From Ascidiaceihabitans sp034111945 (GTDB lineage Bacteria > Pseudomonadota > Alphaproteobacteria > Rhodobacterales > Rhodobacteraceae), in NCBI GenBank assembly GCA_047626725.1, contig JBLHSG010000014.1, forward strand, positions 48,723 through 112,722: a DNA stretch of 64,000 bases, in the 5' to 3' direction. The notes beneath the pieces are model-generated. The model was not told the DNA's origin and did no database searches. It worked only from the letters and a program-made list of their open reading frames with translations. Below, piece after piece: positions 51,528-59,385 of the stretch; positions within the stretch are counted from its first letter, which is position 1; every line of letters begins with the position of its first letter. Position numbers and translations under genes: made by a program.

Positions 51528-53042
51528 TTAGCCCGCCAGCTTTTTCGCGACCAATTCGTTCACGGCTTTGGGGTTGGCCTTGCCGCCTGTGGCTTTCATC
51601 ACCTGACCCACGAACCAGCCAGCGAGTTTCGGATTCTCGCGGGCTTTTTCGACTTGGGCAGGGTTGGCGGCGATGATTGCGTCCAACGCATCCTCGATCG
51701 GGCCCAAATCAGTGACTTGTTTCATGCCGCGTTCTTCGACGATCACAGCAGGGTCGCCGCCATCAGTATAGACGATTTCAAACAGGTCTTTGGCGATTTT
51801 ACCGCTGATCGCATCAGAGCTGATCAAATCGATTACGCCGCCCAATTGCTCAGGCGTTACAGGGCTGTTGGTGATGTCGCGGTCGTCTTTTTTCAGACGG
51901 CCAAACAGCTCGTTGATGACCCAGTTGGCGGATGCTTTGCCATCACGGCCTTGCGCCACAGCTTCAAAATATCCGGCGGTGTCCACGTCTGCGGTCAACA
52001 CCGATGCGTCATAGTCAGACAGACCAAAGTCATTGATAAAGCGTAGCTTTTTGGCGTCCGGCAATTCGGGCAGGGTGGCTGCAATTTGATCAACCCACGC
52101 CTGTTCGATTTCCAAAGGCATCAAATCCGGATCGGGGAAATAGCGATAATCATGCGCTTCTTCTTTGGACCGCAATGGCGTGATTTCACCAGTGTCCGGG
52201 TTCCATGCAATGGTGTTTTGGTGGATTTTCCGGCCATTTTCGATTTCGCCGATTTGGCGTTTTGCCTCGGCCATAATCGCCGCTTGGATAAACCGCATCG
52301 AGTTCATGTTTTTCAGCTCGCACCGGGTGCCAAGATAGGAAAAATCATCGTCGTTTTCGCGGAATTTCTCGTAATCACCAGCGCGACAGACCGATACGTT
52401 CACGTCAGCCCGCAGGTTGCCGTTTTGCATGTTGCCATCAGAGGTGCCTAGATATTGCACGATTTGGCGGATTTTTGCGATGTAGGCGGCCGCCTCTTCG
52501 GGGCTGCGAATGTCGGGTTTCGACACGATTTCCATCAGGCACACACCTGTGCGGTTCACGTCAACAAATGACATGTCCGGATCCATATCGTGGATCGATT
52601 TGCCCGCGTCCTGTTCCATGTGAATACGTTCAACACGCACCATGCGCGCGGTGCCGTCGCCCAGTTCCACCAGTACTTCGCCTTCGCCCACGATCGGGTG
52701 ATACAGTTGGCTGATTTGGTACCCTTGGGGGAGGTCTGGGTAGAAATAGTTTTTGCGATCAAACGCCGATTTCAGGTTGATCTGCGCCTTTAGGCCCAGG
52801 CCGGTGCGCACGGCCTGTTCGATGCAATATTCGTTAATGACGGGCAACATGCCGGGCATGGCCGCGTCAACAAACGACACGTTTGAATTGGGTTCTGACC
52901 CGAATGTGGTCGACGCCCCCGAGAACAATTTGGAATTCGACGCGACTTGGGCGTGTACTTCCATCCCGATCACCAGTTCCCAATCGTGTTTGGCACCAGC
53001 GATGATTTTGATTTTTGGGCTGTCGTAGGTCAGATCGAGCAT
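51528..53042 (-). CDS. gatB: Asp-tRNA(Asn)/Glu-tRNA(Gln) amidotransferase subunit B
   Basis: This 504-residue protein has ELVIGMEVHAQVASNSKLFS, the motif DRKNYFYPDLPQGYQISQL, HMEQDAGKSIHDMDPDMSFV and, at the C-terminus, the YqeY-like GatB tail (EKARENPKLAGWFVGQVMKA, ATGGKANPKAVNELV). GatB activates and transfers ammonia to misacylated tRNA. It is separate from gatA and gatC, which are not in the window. The ATG at 53042 (MLDLTYDSPK) has AAAGG upstream. The frame continues to 53261 with an alternative ATG at 53078. Confidence 0.97.
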   Translation of the reverse strand: MLDLTYDSPKIKIIAGAKHDWELVIGMEVHAQVASNSKLFSGASTTFGSEPNSNVSFVDAAMPGMLPVINEYCIEQAVRTGLGLKAQINLKSAFDRKNYFYPDLPQGYQISQLYHPIVGEGEVLVELGDGTARMVRVERIHMEQDAGKSIHDMDPDMSFVDVNRTGVCLMEIVSKPDIRSPEEAAAYIAKIRQIVQYLGTSDGNMQNGNLRADVNVSVCRAGDYEKFRENDDDFSYLGTRCELKNMNSMRFIQAAIMAEAKRQIGEIENGRKIHQNTIAWNPDTGEITPLRSKEEAHDYRYFPDPDLMPLEIEQAWVDQIAATLPELPDAKKLRFINDFGLSDYDASVLTADVDTAGYFEAVAQGRDGKASANWVINELFGRLKKDDRDITNSPVTPEQLGGVIDLISSDAISGKIAKDLFEIVYTDGGDPAVIVEERGMKQVTDLGPIEDALDAIIAANPAQVEKARENPKLAGWFVGQVMKATGGKANPKAVNELVAKKLAG

Positions 53043-53202
53043 GGATGCGCCTTTGTGGTAACTGTTTGGATTGGTCATAAAACAGGCCAGTCCTTTGGGC
53101 AAGGTCGTTTGCAGGGTCAGGCAGGCGCGGCAAGATGCCGGATTGGCGATTGGCTGGCGTGCGCGCATGGTCGTGGTATGGAGTGCGCACAGGAGTATGC
53201 GG

Positions 53203-53694
53203 ATGCAAATCACCGAACCAGACGTGCCAGACCACAGTTTTCTGATCGCTGAGGGGGCCAAGGACGGGCATTACACGGATTGTTTTGCGATCGAAGTGGA
53301 CGGCACCGTGACCCTAGAGGCCTACATTCAAGCGTTCTATACGACTTTGTTGTTTCGCGCAGAACGGCTGGTGTTGCGGATCGCCGCGCGCCACCCCAGC
53401 ACAGACCAGCAGGTGGCAGATTTAGCGCGCGGTCAAGGCACGCAGCTTGCTATTTGGAAGGTCGAAAAACGTGATGACACCCAAATATTGCTGAACGCAG
53501 GGCGCACAAAATCGTGCTTGATGGTCACGCAACTGGCTGGAAAGACCCGGCTTATTTTTGGATCGGTTGTGGTGCCGGAACCTGCCAAGGGCAACAAACC
53601 ACCGCGGTTGGGACCGGTTTTTGACACGCTGTTGGGCGCGCACAAGGTGTACTCTCGCCTGTTGCTCAGTGCCGCGGCGCGAAACCTAAAGTAG
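53203..53694 (+). CDS. Conserved protein of unknown function, divergent from gatB
   Basis: The 163-residue protein has no signal peptide or membrane segment. Notable stretches are EVDGTVTLEAYIQAFYTTLL, LRIAARHPSTDQQVADLARG and RTKSCLMVTQLAGKTRLIFG. No family is recognised; the pattern suggests an alpha-beta single domain. The ATG at 53203 has AGGAG upstream. It is divergent from gatB and convergent with the next gene, with only two bases between their stops. Confidence 0.75.
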   Translation: MQITEPDVPDHSFLIAEGAKDGHYTDCFAIEVDGTVTLEAYIQAFYTTLLFRAERLVLRIAARHPSTDQQVADLARGQGTQLAIWKVEKRDDTQILLNAGRTKSCLMVTQLAGKTRLIFGSVVVPEPAKGNKPPRLGPVFDTLLGAHKVYSRLLLSAAARNLK

Positions 53695-53696
53695 GA

Positions 53697-55016
53697 TTAC
53701 GCCGCTTCGGTCACGGGCCCGTCTTCGGTAAAGATCACCTTGAGGCCGGCCGCGATTTCGTGGCGAAAGGTATTGCCGATGATGCGCAATGCATCCGCCT
53801 GACCCGAGGCCGCGAACCGGTCAGGGCACCGCACACGCAGGCTGTTGTCAAATCCGCGCGCGGCATGGGCCCACAACATCGGGTGCAATTCGGTCAGGTG
53901 TTCGCGAATGATCCACTTTGCACAATCGGTGATTTGGGCGCGCACATGATCGGATTCGTCGTTACCGCCACGTGCGTTGCCCATCGTGTTGGCGCAATAC
54001 GCGGCCAAAAGGTTTACGATATACTGGTTCTGGGTCCGCTCTAGAATGTCGTGCAATCCGTCGATGAAAAACGCGATGTCCAGTCGCGAGCAGGCGACAT
54101 CATCATAAGCGATTGCATCAAATTGCACCCAAACATAGGCGCCAGCACCCCAAAGCTCTTGCGTGCGGGCAGCTGTGCGTCGCGCTTCAAGTTCCAGCAT
54201 ATCGTAGCTGCCAAACCATCGTGGCAGCAGGTGGTTGCCCATAGCGCGCATGGCGCGGGCATTCATTGGATCAAGGTTGATCAATGTCTCGTAGGCGTCT
54301 GCTACCTTTTCGTTGGTGGCGTCATTGCCGGTGCGCAGGGCACATTCGGCAGCGCATAAAAACGCAGGTTTCGGGTTCATTTCGGCAAATGGCTTTAGAA
54401 TGTCGGCGGCGCGGTCAAAGTGGGCTTCGAAAGCCGCGCGGTTTTGAGACAAAATTTCAGTATCCCAGCCAGTACCACGCCAGGCCCAACCGATATCCAT
54501 ATGGGCGTGGGCCACAATGGCCGCAATTGCATAGTCGTGATCTGAGTCCGCCAGCACCCCTTCGAGCGCTTCGATGCCTTCCATGATTGGCGCGTCCTTT
54601 GCCGGACGACCAGAAATCAGCGCATGTTCACAGGCAAGTACAACGTCAGCGCGTGCGCCGTATCCGACCAGATCAGCCACCGGCATTCCGCCTGATGTTT
54701 TGCTAAGGGCGCGATCAGCCAGACGAATTGCACGGGCCACATCGCTCCATTGTTCCTGACGGGCCAAACGCTGACCACGCATCTGGTGGTAATCACGTTC
54801 GCGATCTTCGGCCGTTGGATCAGGGCAGGGGATCGACAGGGCAATCGCATGACCGCCAACGTCTTTGTGGGTTTTACGAGGTTTTTGTGTCACGGGCCCA
54901 GACGGCAGACTAACACCGTCTGGGGCCACGTAAAGATCATCGTGCGAACGACGATTCCCTGAAAAGAGTGCCGCAATAGGGCGCAGTCGTGAACCAATTA
55001 GACTCTTTAATAACAT
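53697..55016 (-). CDS. Uncharacterised helical-repeat protein with a CtrA-type site upstream
   Basis: The 439-residue protein has no signal peptide. It starts with a basic stretch (MLLKSLIGSRLRPIAALFSG) and continues as TPR-like helical repeats (QEQWSDVARAIRLADRALSK, AYETLINLDPMNARAMRAMG). Near the middle is AHAHMDIGWAWRGTGWDTEI, rich in His and Trp. The family is not recognised. Start ATG at 55016; the frame is open to 55127. A TTAA-N7-TTAA motif at 55134-55148 lies about 120 bases upstream. Confidence 0.7.
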   Translation of the reverse strand: MLLKSLIGSRLRPIAALFSGNRRSHDDLYVAPDGVSLPSGPVTQKPRKTHKDVGGHAIALSIPCPDPTAEDRERDYHQMRGQRLARQEQWSDVARAIRLADRALSKTSGGMPVADLVGYGARADVVLACEHALISGRPAKDAPIMEGIEALEGVLADSDHDYAIAAIVAHAHMDIGWAWRGTGWDTEILSQNRAAFEAHFDRAADILKPFAEMNPKPAFLCAAECALRTGNDATNEKVADAYETLINLDPMNARAMRAMGNHLLPRWFGSYDMLELEARRTAARTQELWGAGAYVWVQFDAIAYDDVACSRLDIAFFIDGLHDILERTQNQYIVNLLAAYCANTMGNARGGNDESDHVRAQITDCAKWIIREHLTELHPMLWAHAARGFDNSLRVRCPDRFAASGQADALRIIGNTFRHEIAAGLKVIFTEDGPVTEAA

Positions 55017-55330
55017 TCTGGATACTTCCAAATTATCTTTTCTGACCTCCACAATGTGCAAAAGCTTTGCGGCTGAAACGTGGCATTGGCGCGAAGCTTT
55101 GAGGCTTTTATCGCGGCAAAACCCCATATTTTGTTAACAAAACCTTAATATCTCGCCTTACTTCCCGCACAGGTTGGTAAGGTTTCGCTTTCGAGTTGCA
55201 GCACGAAAAACCGCCCAAGTGACGCCAAAGCGCGACAATCAGTGTCAGGGTCATTTGTTGTTTCTAAAATGCGGGGTAATCCGCCGGTGCGCCTTGCCAT
55301 TTGGCCGTGCTGTTGCCCATAGTTAACGCC
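55017..55330. other. Divergent intergenic region between the repeat protein and the SLT protein
   Basis: The 314 bases hold a CtrA-like motif at 55134-55148 and otherwise no gene that I can support. Weak minus-strand frames here have no recognised product. Confidence 0.5.
55134..55148. promoter_or_regulatory. CtrA-like binding site (TTAA-N7-TTAA)
   Basis: TTAA (55134-55137), CAAAACC, TTAA (55145-55148) matches the full consensus of the alphaproteobacterial response regulator CtrA. It sits 118 bases upstream of the minus-strand gene start and 183 bases upstream of the transglycosylase-like gene, so either could be controlled. Confidence 0.5.
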
Positions 55331-55987
55331 ATGCGAATGTTATTAACCATTATGGCAGTGTCGATCAGCCTGACAGGTCCACTGGCCACAGCTGTGCAGG
55401 CCGAATCTGGTGATGTGCCCGATCTGCGCCCCCAAACCCGCCAAAGCAACGTGCCACGCACGCGCTGGACGCATCAGCCCAATCACATGTTGTGGAATCG
55501 CACAGCACTTTCGGCGCTCAAGACTCACGGCAAACCGTTAATCGACATGGTGCCGCGCGATATCACCAACTGGTGCCCGAAATACCCCGATGCAAACGAC
55601 GCGGATCGTCGGGCGTTTTGGCTGGGCTTTATGTCGGCGCTGGCGAAATTCGAAAGCACCTATAAACCCAAAGCCGTCGGTGGCGGTGGCAAGTGGTATG
55701 GTTTGTTGCAAATCCTGCCTGCAACGGCGCGTGGGTATAAATGCAATGTCGGCACTGGCGAGGCGTTAAAAAGCGGCGCGGCAAACCTTAGCTGTGCGGT
55801 GCGGATTATGGCCGTCACCGTGCCGCGTGACGGTGTGGTGCATGGGCGTGACAACCGGTGGCGCGGCGTCAGTGCGGATTGGGGGCCGATGCGGTCCACC
55901 TCCAAACGTGCGGACATGGCGAACTGGTTGCGCAAGCAGCCCTATTGCGCCGCGCTTGATCGTATCCGGCCGCAAACGCGCCCGTAA
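55331..55987 (+). CDS. Secreted lytic transglycosylase-like (SLT/lysozyme fold) protein
   Basis: The 218-residue protein has a signal peptide (MRMLLTIMAVSISLTGPLAT, cleavage near VQA-ESGD). Its mature domain contains FMSALAKFESTYKPKAVGGG with a candidate catalytic Glu, then WYGLLQILPATARGY, the SLT-type G-L-L/M-Q motif. Two later Cys are probably bridged. It likely cleaves peptidoglycan or acts as a lysozyme-like enzyme in the periplasm. The frame opens at 55301, but the ATG at 55331 gives a clean signal peptide. Confidence 0.85.
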   Translation: MRMLLTIMAVSISLTGPLATAVQAESGDVPDLRPQTRQSNVPRTRWTHQPNHMLWNRTALSALKTHGKPLIDMVPRDITNWCPKYPDANDADRRAFWLGFMSALAKFESTYKPKAVGGGGKWYGLLQILPATARGYKCNVGTGEALKSGAANLSCAVRIMAVTVPRDGVVHGRDNRWRGVSADWGPMRSTSKRADMANWLRKQPYCAALDRIRPQTRP

Positions 55988-56422
55988 CTAGATAAACCCG
56001 AAATGATGACGTTCGGTTTTGATGCCGCGGCTTTCCAGCTCTGCCTCAAAGGCGCGGTGGGGCGGCGTGGCTTCAAACGGGATTTTCACCTTTTGGCCGA
56101 CATGCATCACCGCCGTTAGACGCACCGACATGTCCAGACGCGTATCAAAGCGGATGTGCTTGATCTTTTTGACGTTGATTTCGCCAGTTTTGACGCCCGC
56201 ATGCCACGACAGCGTAGTATCGTTAATGGTTAACCCAGCTGCGCGCGCCGTGATCAGATCGTACAGCGCAGGCAGCGTGACCAACAGCACAATGCCCGCC
56301 AGCACGACAGACATTTCGATCCAGACAACCAGGGCTGCGACAACACCCCAAATCACCAGCACCGTAATCAGGGTCGCCCAATTGCGCCCTGACGTTTCAT
56401 AAGCAAAGGCCGGTTGGCTCAC
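55988..56422 (-). CDS. Membrane protein with a C-terminal PH-like domain (uncharacterised)
   Basis: The 144-residue protein has two adjacent membrane segments (LITVLVIWGVVAALVVWIEM and VVLAGIVLLVTLPALYDLIT) and a soluble part (GLTINDTTLSWHAGVKTGEI, HIRFDTRLDMSVRLTAVMHV) that looks like a short bacterial PH (bPH) domain. The family is not established. It overlaps the pepN start by four bases (56419-56422) and follows it on the same strand, so the two are coupled. Confidence 0.72.
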   Translation of the reverse strand: MSQPAFAYETSGRNWATLITVLVIWGVVAALVVWIEMSVVLAGIVLLVTLPALYDLITARAAGLTINDTTLSWHAGVKTGEINVKKIKHIRFDTRLDMSVRLTAVMHVGQKVKIPFEATPPHRAFEAELESRGIKTERHHFGFI

Positions 56423-58962
56423 GCCCCTCTGATCCGGCTGATCATTTCAGCGGTATCGCGGCTAAGGTTCGGGGTTGTCGCGATGCGTTCCAGTTGCGCC
56501 CCGATTAATGTCTGGCGGATCGCATCATAGCGCCGCCACGTCTGAAACGCGGAACACATGCGCGCGGTTGTTTGCGGGTTCACCGGATCCAGTTTGATCA
56601 GCCAGTCGGCCAGCAGTGTGTATCCAGACCCGTCTTTGGCGTGGAACCCGGCGTGATGCATGGCAAGGGCCCCAAGCGTGGCGCGGAACCGGTTCGGGTT
56701 TTTCCAATTGAACGCGGCATGTTTGGTCAGGGCTGTGGCCGTGTCGGCGGCATCATCGGGTTTCGATTTAATGACTTGCAGGCCAAACCATTTGTCCATC
56801 ACCAGACGATCCCCCTGCCACTGGGTTTCGAACGCGGCAAGGGCACTGTCACCGCGCCCCGCACTGATCAGATTGCCAAGCGCGCTCAGCTGTTGGGTCA
56901 TGTTGGACGCGCCGTCGTATTGCGCCTGCGCGGCATCGCCGCCGTCTTGACGGGTCAAAAGCGGCAGGATCGAATTTGTCAGCGCGCGTTTGCCCGATTG
57001 TTCGGCGTTAGGCTGGTAGGCGTCCGTGACCTGATAGTCGTGGTACAGCGGGGCCAATAGGTCTGACAGATGATTGGCTTGCGCCTCGCGGGTTGCCTCG
57101 TGGGCGGCCCAGATCGCATCGGGATCAGGGGTGTCACCTGCATTGTGCAAATCCGCGGCCAATTCAGAATGGCTAGGCAGACCCAACATCAGCGCGCGAA
57201 AATTCGGGTCCAGATCGGCGTTCGCAATCACGCTGCGCAAGCCGTCCAGATAGGCAGGATCGGGGGCCTTGCCGGTGCGGATCGATGCAAGAACCGATGC
57301 CTTGGCCAACGCGCGCCCGGATTCCCAGCGGTTAAACGGATCAGTGTCATGCGCCAACAGAAACGCGTGATCGGCCGCGTGATCCAGAACCACAGGGGCC
57401 GAAAACCCGCGCAGGATCGACGGCACAGGTTTTGCGGACTGGCCGGTGAAGCTGAAGCTTTGCGTGGCTTTTGTAACCTCAAGGATTTGCGTGCCCATCG
57501 TTTCCGCACCGTCAGGGCCCAGCAGGCCAAGGGCGACAGGGATCACTTGCGGTTCGGGTTTTGCCGTCGTGGCGCTGGGCGGTGTGTGCTGGGTAAAGGT
57601 CAGGGTATAGGTGTCGCCCTCGTAGCCTTCGGTGACTTTCAAATGCGGCGTGCCTGCTTGGGAATACCAGCGTTTGAACTGGGTCAGATCGCGGCCTGTT
57701 GAATCCTCGAACACCTGCAACCAGTCTTCGATTGTGCAGGCCTGACCATCGTGGCGGTCGAAATACAGATCGAGGGCCTTTGAATAGGCGTCAGCCCCGA
57801 CCAGTGTGCGCAACATGCCGATGACCTCAGCACCCTTTTCATAAACGGTGGCGGTGTAGAAATTGTTGATTTCCTGAAAGCTTTCGGGGCGCACTGGATG
57901 GGCGAGGGGGCCTTGATCTTCGGTAAACTGGCGACCGCGCAGATCGATGACGTCGCTGATGCGTTTGACCGAAGGCGAGCGCATGTCGGAGGTGAACTGG
58001 CTGTCGCGGTAGACGGTCAGCCCTTCTTTTAGGCACAGCTGGAACCAATCGCGGCAGGTGATGCGGTTGCCTGTCCAGTTGTGGAAATATTCATGGGCGA
58101 TGATCGCCTCGATGCGTTCGAAATTATCGTCGGTCGAGGTTTCGGGCGATGCCAGCACGGCAGAGGAGTTGAAAATGTTCAGCCCCTTGTTTTCCATCGC
58201 GCCCATGTTGAAATCGTCGACCGCCACGATGTTAAAGATGCTGAGGTCATATTCGCGGCCATACACATCCTCGTCCCATTTCATCGAATCCTTCAGCGCC
58301 TGCATGCCAAAGGCGCATTTGCCCTCGTCGCCGGCGCGCACGTACAGGTTTAATTCGACTTCGCGCCCGTTCATGGTGGTGAAATGGTCTTTGTGGGGGA
58401 TCAATTCACCAGCGACCAATGCAAACAAATAGGCGGGCTTTGGCCACGGGTCATGCCATTCTGCCCAACCGTCACCAGAGGCGACGTGATCGCCGTTTGA
58501 CAACAAGGTCGAATGCGGCCCGTTGATGCGCACGGTGAAGGTCGACATCACGTCGGGGCGGTCAGGATAAAAAGTGATTTTGCGAAAGCCCTGCGCCTCG
58601 CACTGGGTGCAATACATGCCGCTGGATTGGTACAGCCCCTCAAGGGATGTATTGGCGGCAGGGTCGATCTGGACCTCACATTCCCAGATGAACGGGATGT
58701 TGGGCACGTCGCAGGTCAGACCCTCTGGGGTCACGGTTGGTGTTACGGCTTCGCCATCGATCTTGGCAGACCGCAGATGCAACTGTTCGCCGTGCAAAAA
58801 GAACGTGGTGTCAGTGGCCCCTTTGCGCGGGCTGAATTTGATCCGCGATGTGACGCGTGTGGCATTGGGGGCCAGGTCAAACGTCAGGTGCACTTCGTCA
58901 ACGTTGTATCCGAAGGGGGTGTAGTCTTTTAGATAAATCGTCTGGGGGGCTGCGTCGCGCAT
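56419..58962 (-). CDS. pepN: Aminopeptidase N (M1 family)
   Basis: This 847-residue enzyme has the GAMENKG substrate motif and the zinc site HEYFHNWTGNRITCRDWFQL (HExxH, with the third ligand Glu in CLKEG 18 residues on). It has a beta-rich N-terminal domain and a helical C-terminal domain. It removes N-terminal residues from peptides in the cytoplasm. The length is close to E. coli PepN (870). The small membrane gene follows with overlap. Confidence 0.97.
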   Translation of the reverse strand: MRDAAPQTIYLKDYTPFGYNVDEVHLTFDLAPNATRVTSRIKFSPRKGATDTTFFLHGEQLHLRSAKIDGEAVTPTVTPEGLTCDVPNIPFIWECEVQIDPAANTSLEGLYQSSGMYCTQCEAQGFRKITFYPDRPDVMSTFTVRINGPHSTLLSNGDHVASGDGWAEWHDPWPKPAYLFALVAGELIPHKDHFTTMNGREVELNLYVRAGDEGKCAFGMQALKDSMKWDEDVYGREYDLSIFNIVAVDDFNMGAMENKGLNIFNSSAVLASPETSTDDNFERIEAIIAHEYFHNWTGNRITCRDWFQLCLKEGLTVYRDSQFTSDMRSPSVKRISDVIDLRGRQFTEDQGPLAHPVRPESFQEINNFYTATVYEKGAEVIGMLRTLVGADAYSKALDLYFDRHDGQACTIEDWLQVFEDSTGRDLTQFKRWYSQAGTPHLKVTEGYEGDTYTLTFTQHTPPSATTAKPEPQVIPVALGLLGPDGAETMGTQILEVTKATQSFSFTGQSAKPVPSILRGFSAPVVLDHAADHAFLLAHDTDPFNRWESGRALAKASVLASIRTGKAPDPAYLDGLRSVIANADLDPNFRALMLGLPSHSELAADLHNAGDTPDPDAIWAAHEATREAQANHLSDLLAPLYHDYQVTDAYQPNAEQSGKRALTNSILPLLTRQDGGDAAQAQYDGASNMTQQLSALGNLISAGRGDSALAAFETQWQGDRLVMDKWFGLQVIKSKPDDAADTATALTKHAAFNWKNPNRFRATLGALAMHHAGFHAKDGSGYTLLADWLIKLDPVNPQTTARMCSAFQTWRRYDAIRQTLIGAQLERIATTPNLSRDTAEMISRIRGA

Positions 58963-59059
58963 AGGTCACCTTCGGCCAAAATTGGGTATAGTCATGAACG
59001 TGGGCACGTTAGGCGCGCAGGACAATGGCCGCAAGCGATCTAGATAAACGCGGGCAATC

Positions 59060-59082
59060 GGCGGGCCACAGGCCCACCTTAC
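59060..59082 (-). repeat. REP hairpin R2 (pepN-DUF2256 gap)
   Basis: Minus strand: GTAA followed by GGTGGGCC-TGT-GGCCCGCC (one mismatch in eight). Same GTAA head, loop and length as R1. Confidence 0.7.
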
Positions 59083-59101
59083 AAACAGGGATCACATCGA
59101 C

Positions 59102-59266
59102 ATGGCAAAGATGCGCAAGAAATCGGACCTGCCCAGCAAGGTTTGCGTCACCTGTGGCCGCCCGTTTGTGTGGCGCAAAGCATGGGCAAAAGTGTGGGAC
59201 GAGGTGCGCTATTGTTCAGAGCGGTGTCGGCGCGGCAAGCAGCGCCTTACGGGGTCATCCGACTAA
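59102..59266 (+). CDS. DUF2256 small zinc-binding protein
   Basis: This 54-residue protein starts MAKMRKKSDLPSKVCVTCGR and ends CSERCRRGKQRLTGSSD, with two CxxC-type pairs (CVTC and CSERC). The pattern PFVWRKAWAKVWDEVRYCSE is typical of DUF2256, a small predicted zinc-ribbon protein. It is short enough to be missed by ORF cut-offs. It lies between pepN and glcB behind REP R2; an ATG at 59102 gives the conserved N-terminus. Confidence 0.88.
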   Translation: MAKMRKKSDLPSKVCVTCGRPFVWRKAWAKVWDEVRYCSERCRRGKQRLTGSSD

Positions 59267-59274
59267 ATTGGCCT

Positions 59275-59299
59275 GATTGGTAAGTTAATTTTACCAATC
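59275..59299. promoter_or_regulatory. Inverted repeat upstream of glcB (candidate operator)
   Basis: GATTGGTAA (59275-59283), 7 bases, TTACCAATC (59291-59299) is a perfect 9-bp inverted repeat just after the DUF2256 stop and about 87 bases before the glcB ATG. It has the half-site and spacing of a regulator-binding site; the T-tract needed for a terminator is short. A TACTAT box (59305-59310) follows. Confidence 0.45.
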
Positions 59300-59385
59300 T
59301 TGTTTACTATCGGAAACTTTTTGCCTACAGCAAGCGCAGGTACACTGCTATTAGAATTGCGAATCCAAAGACCAAAGGGGCCCTC

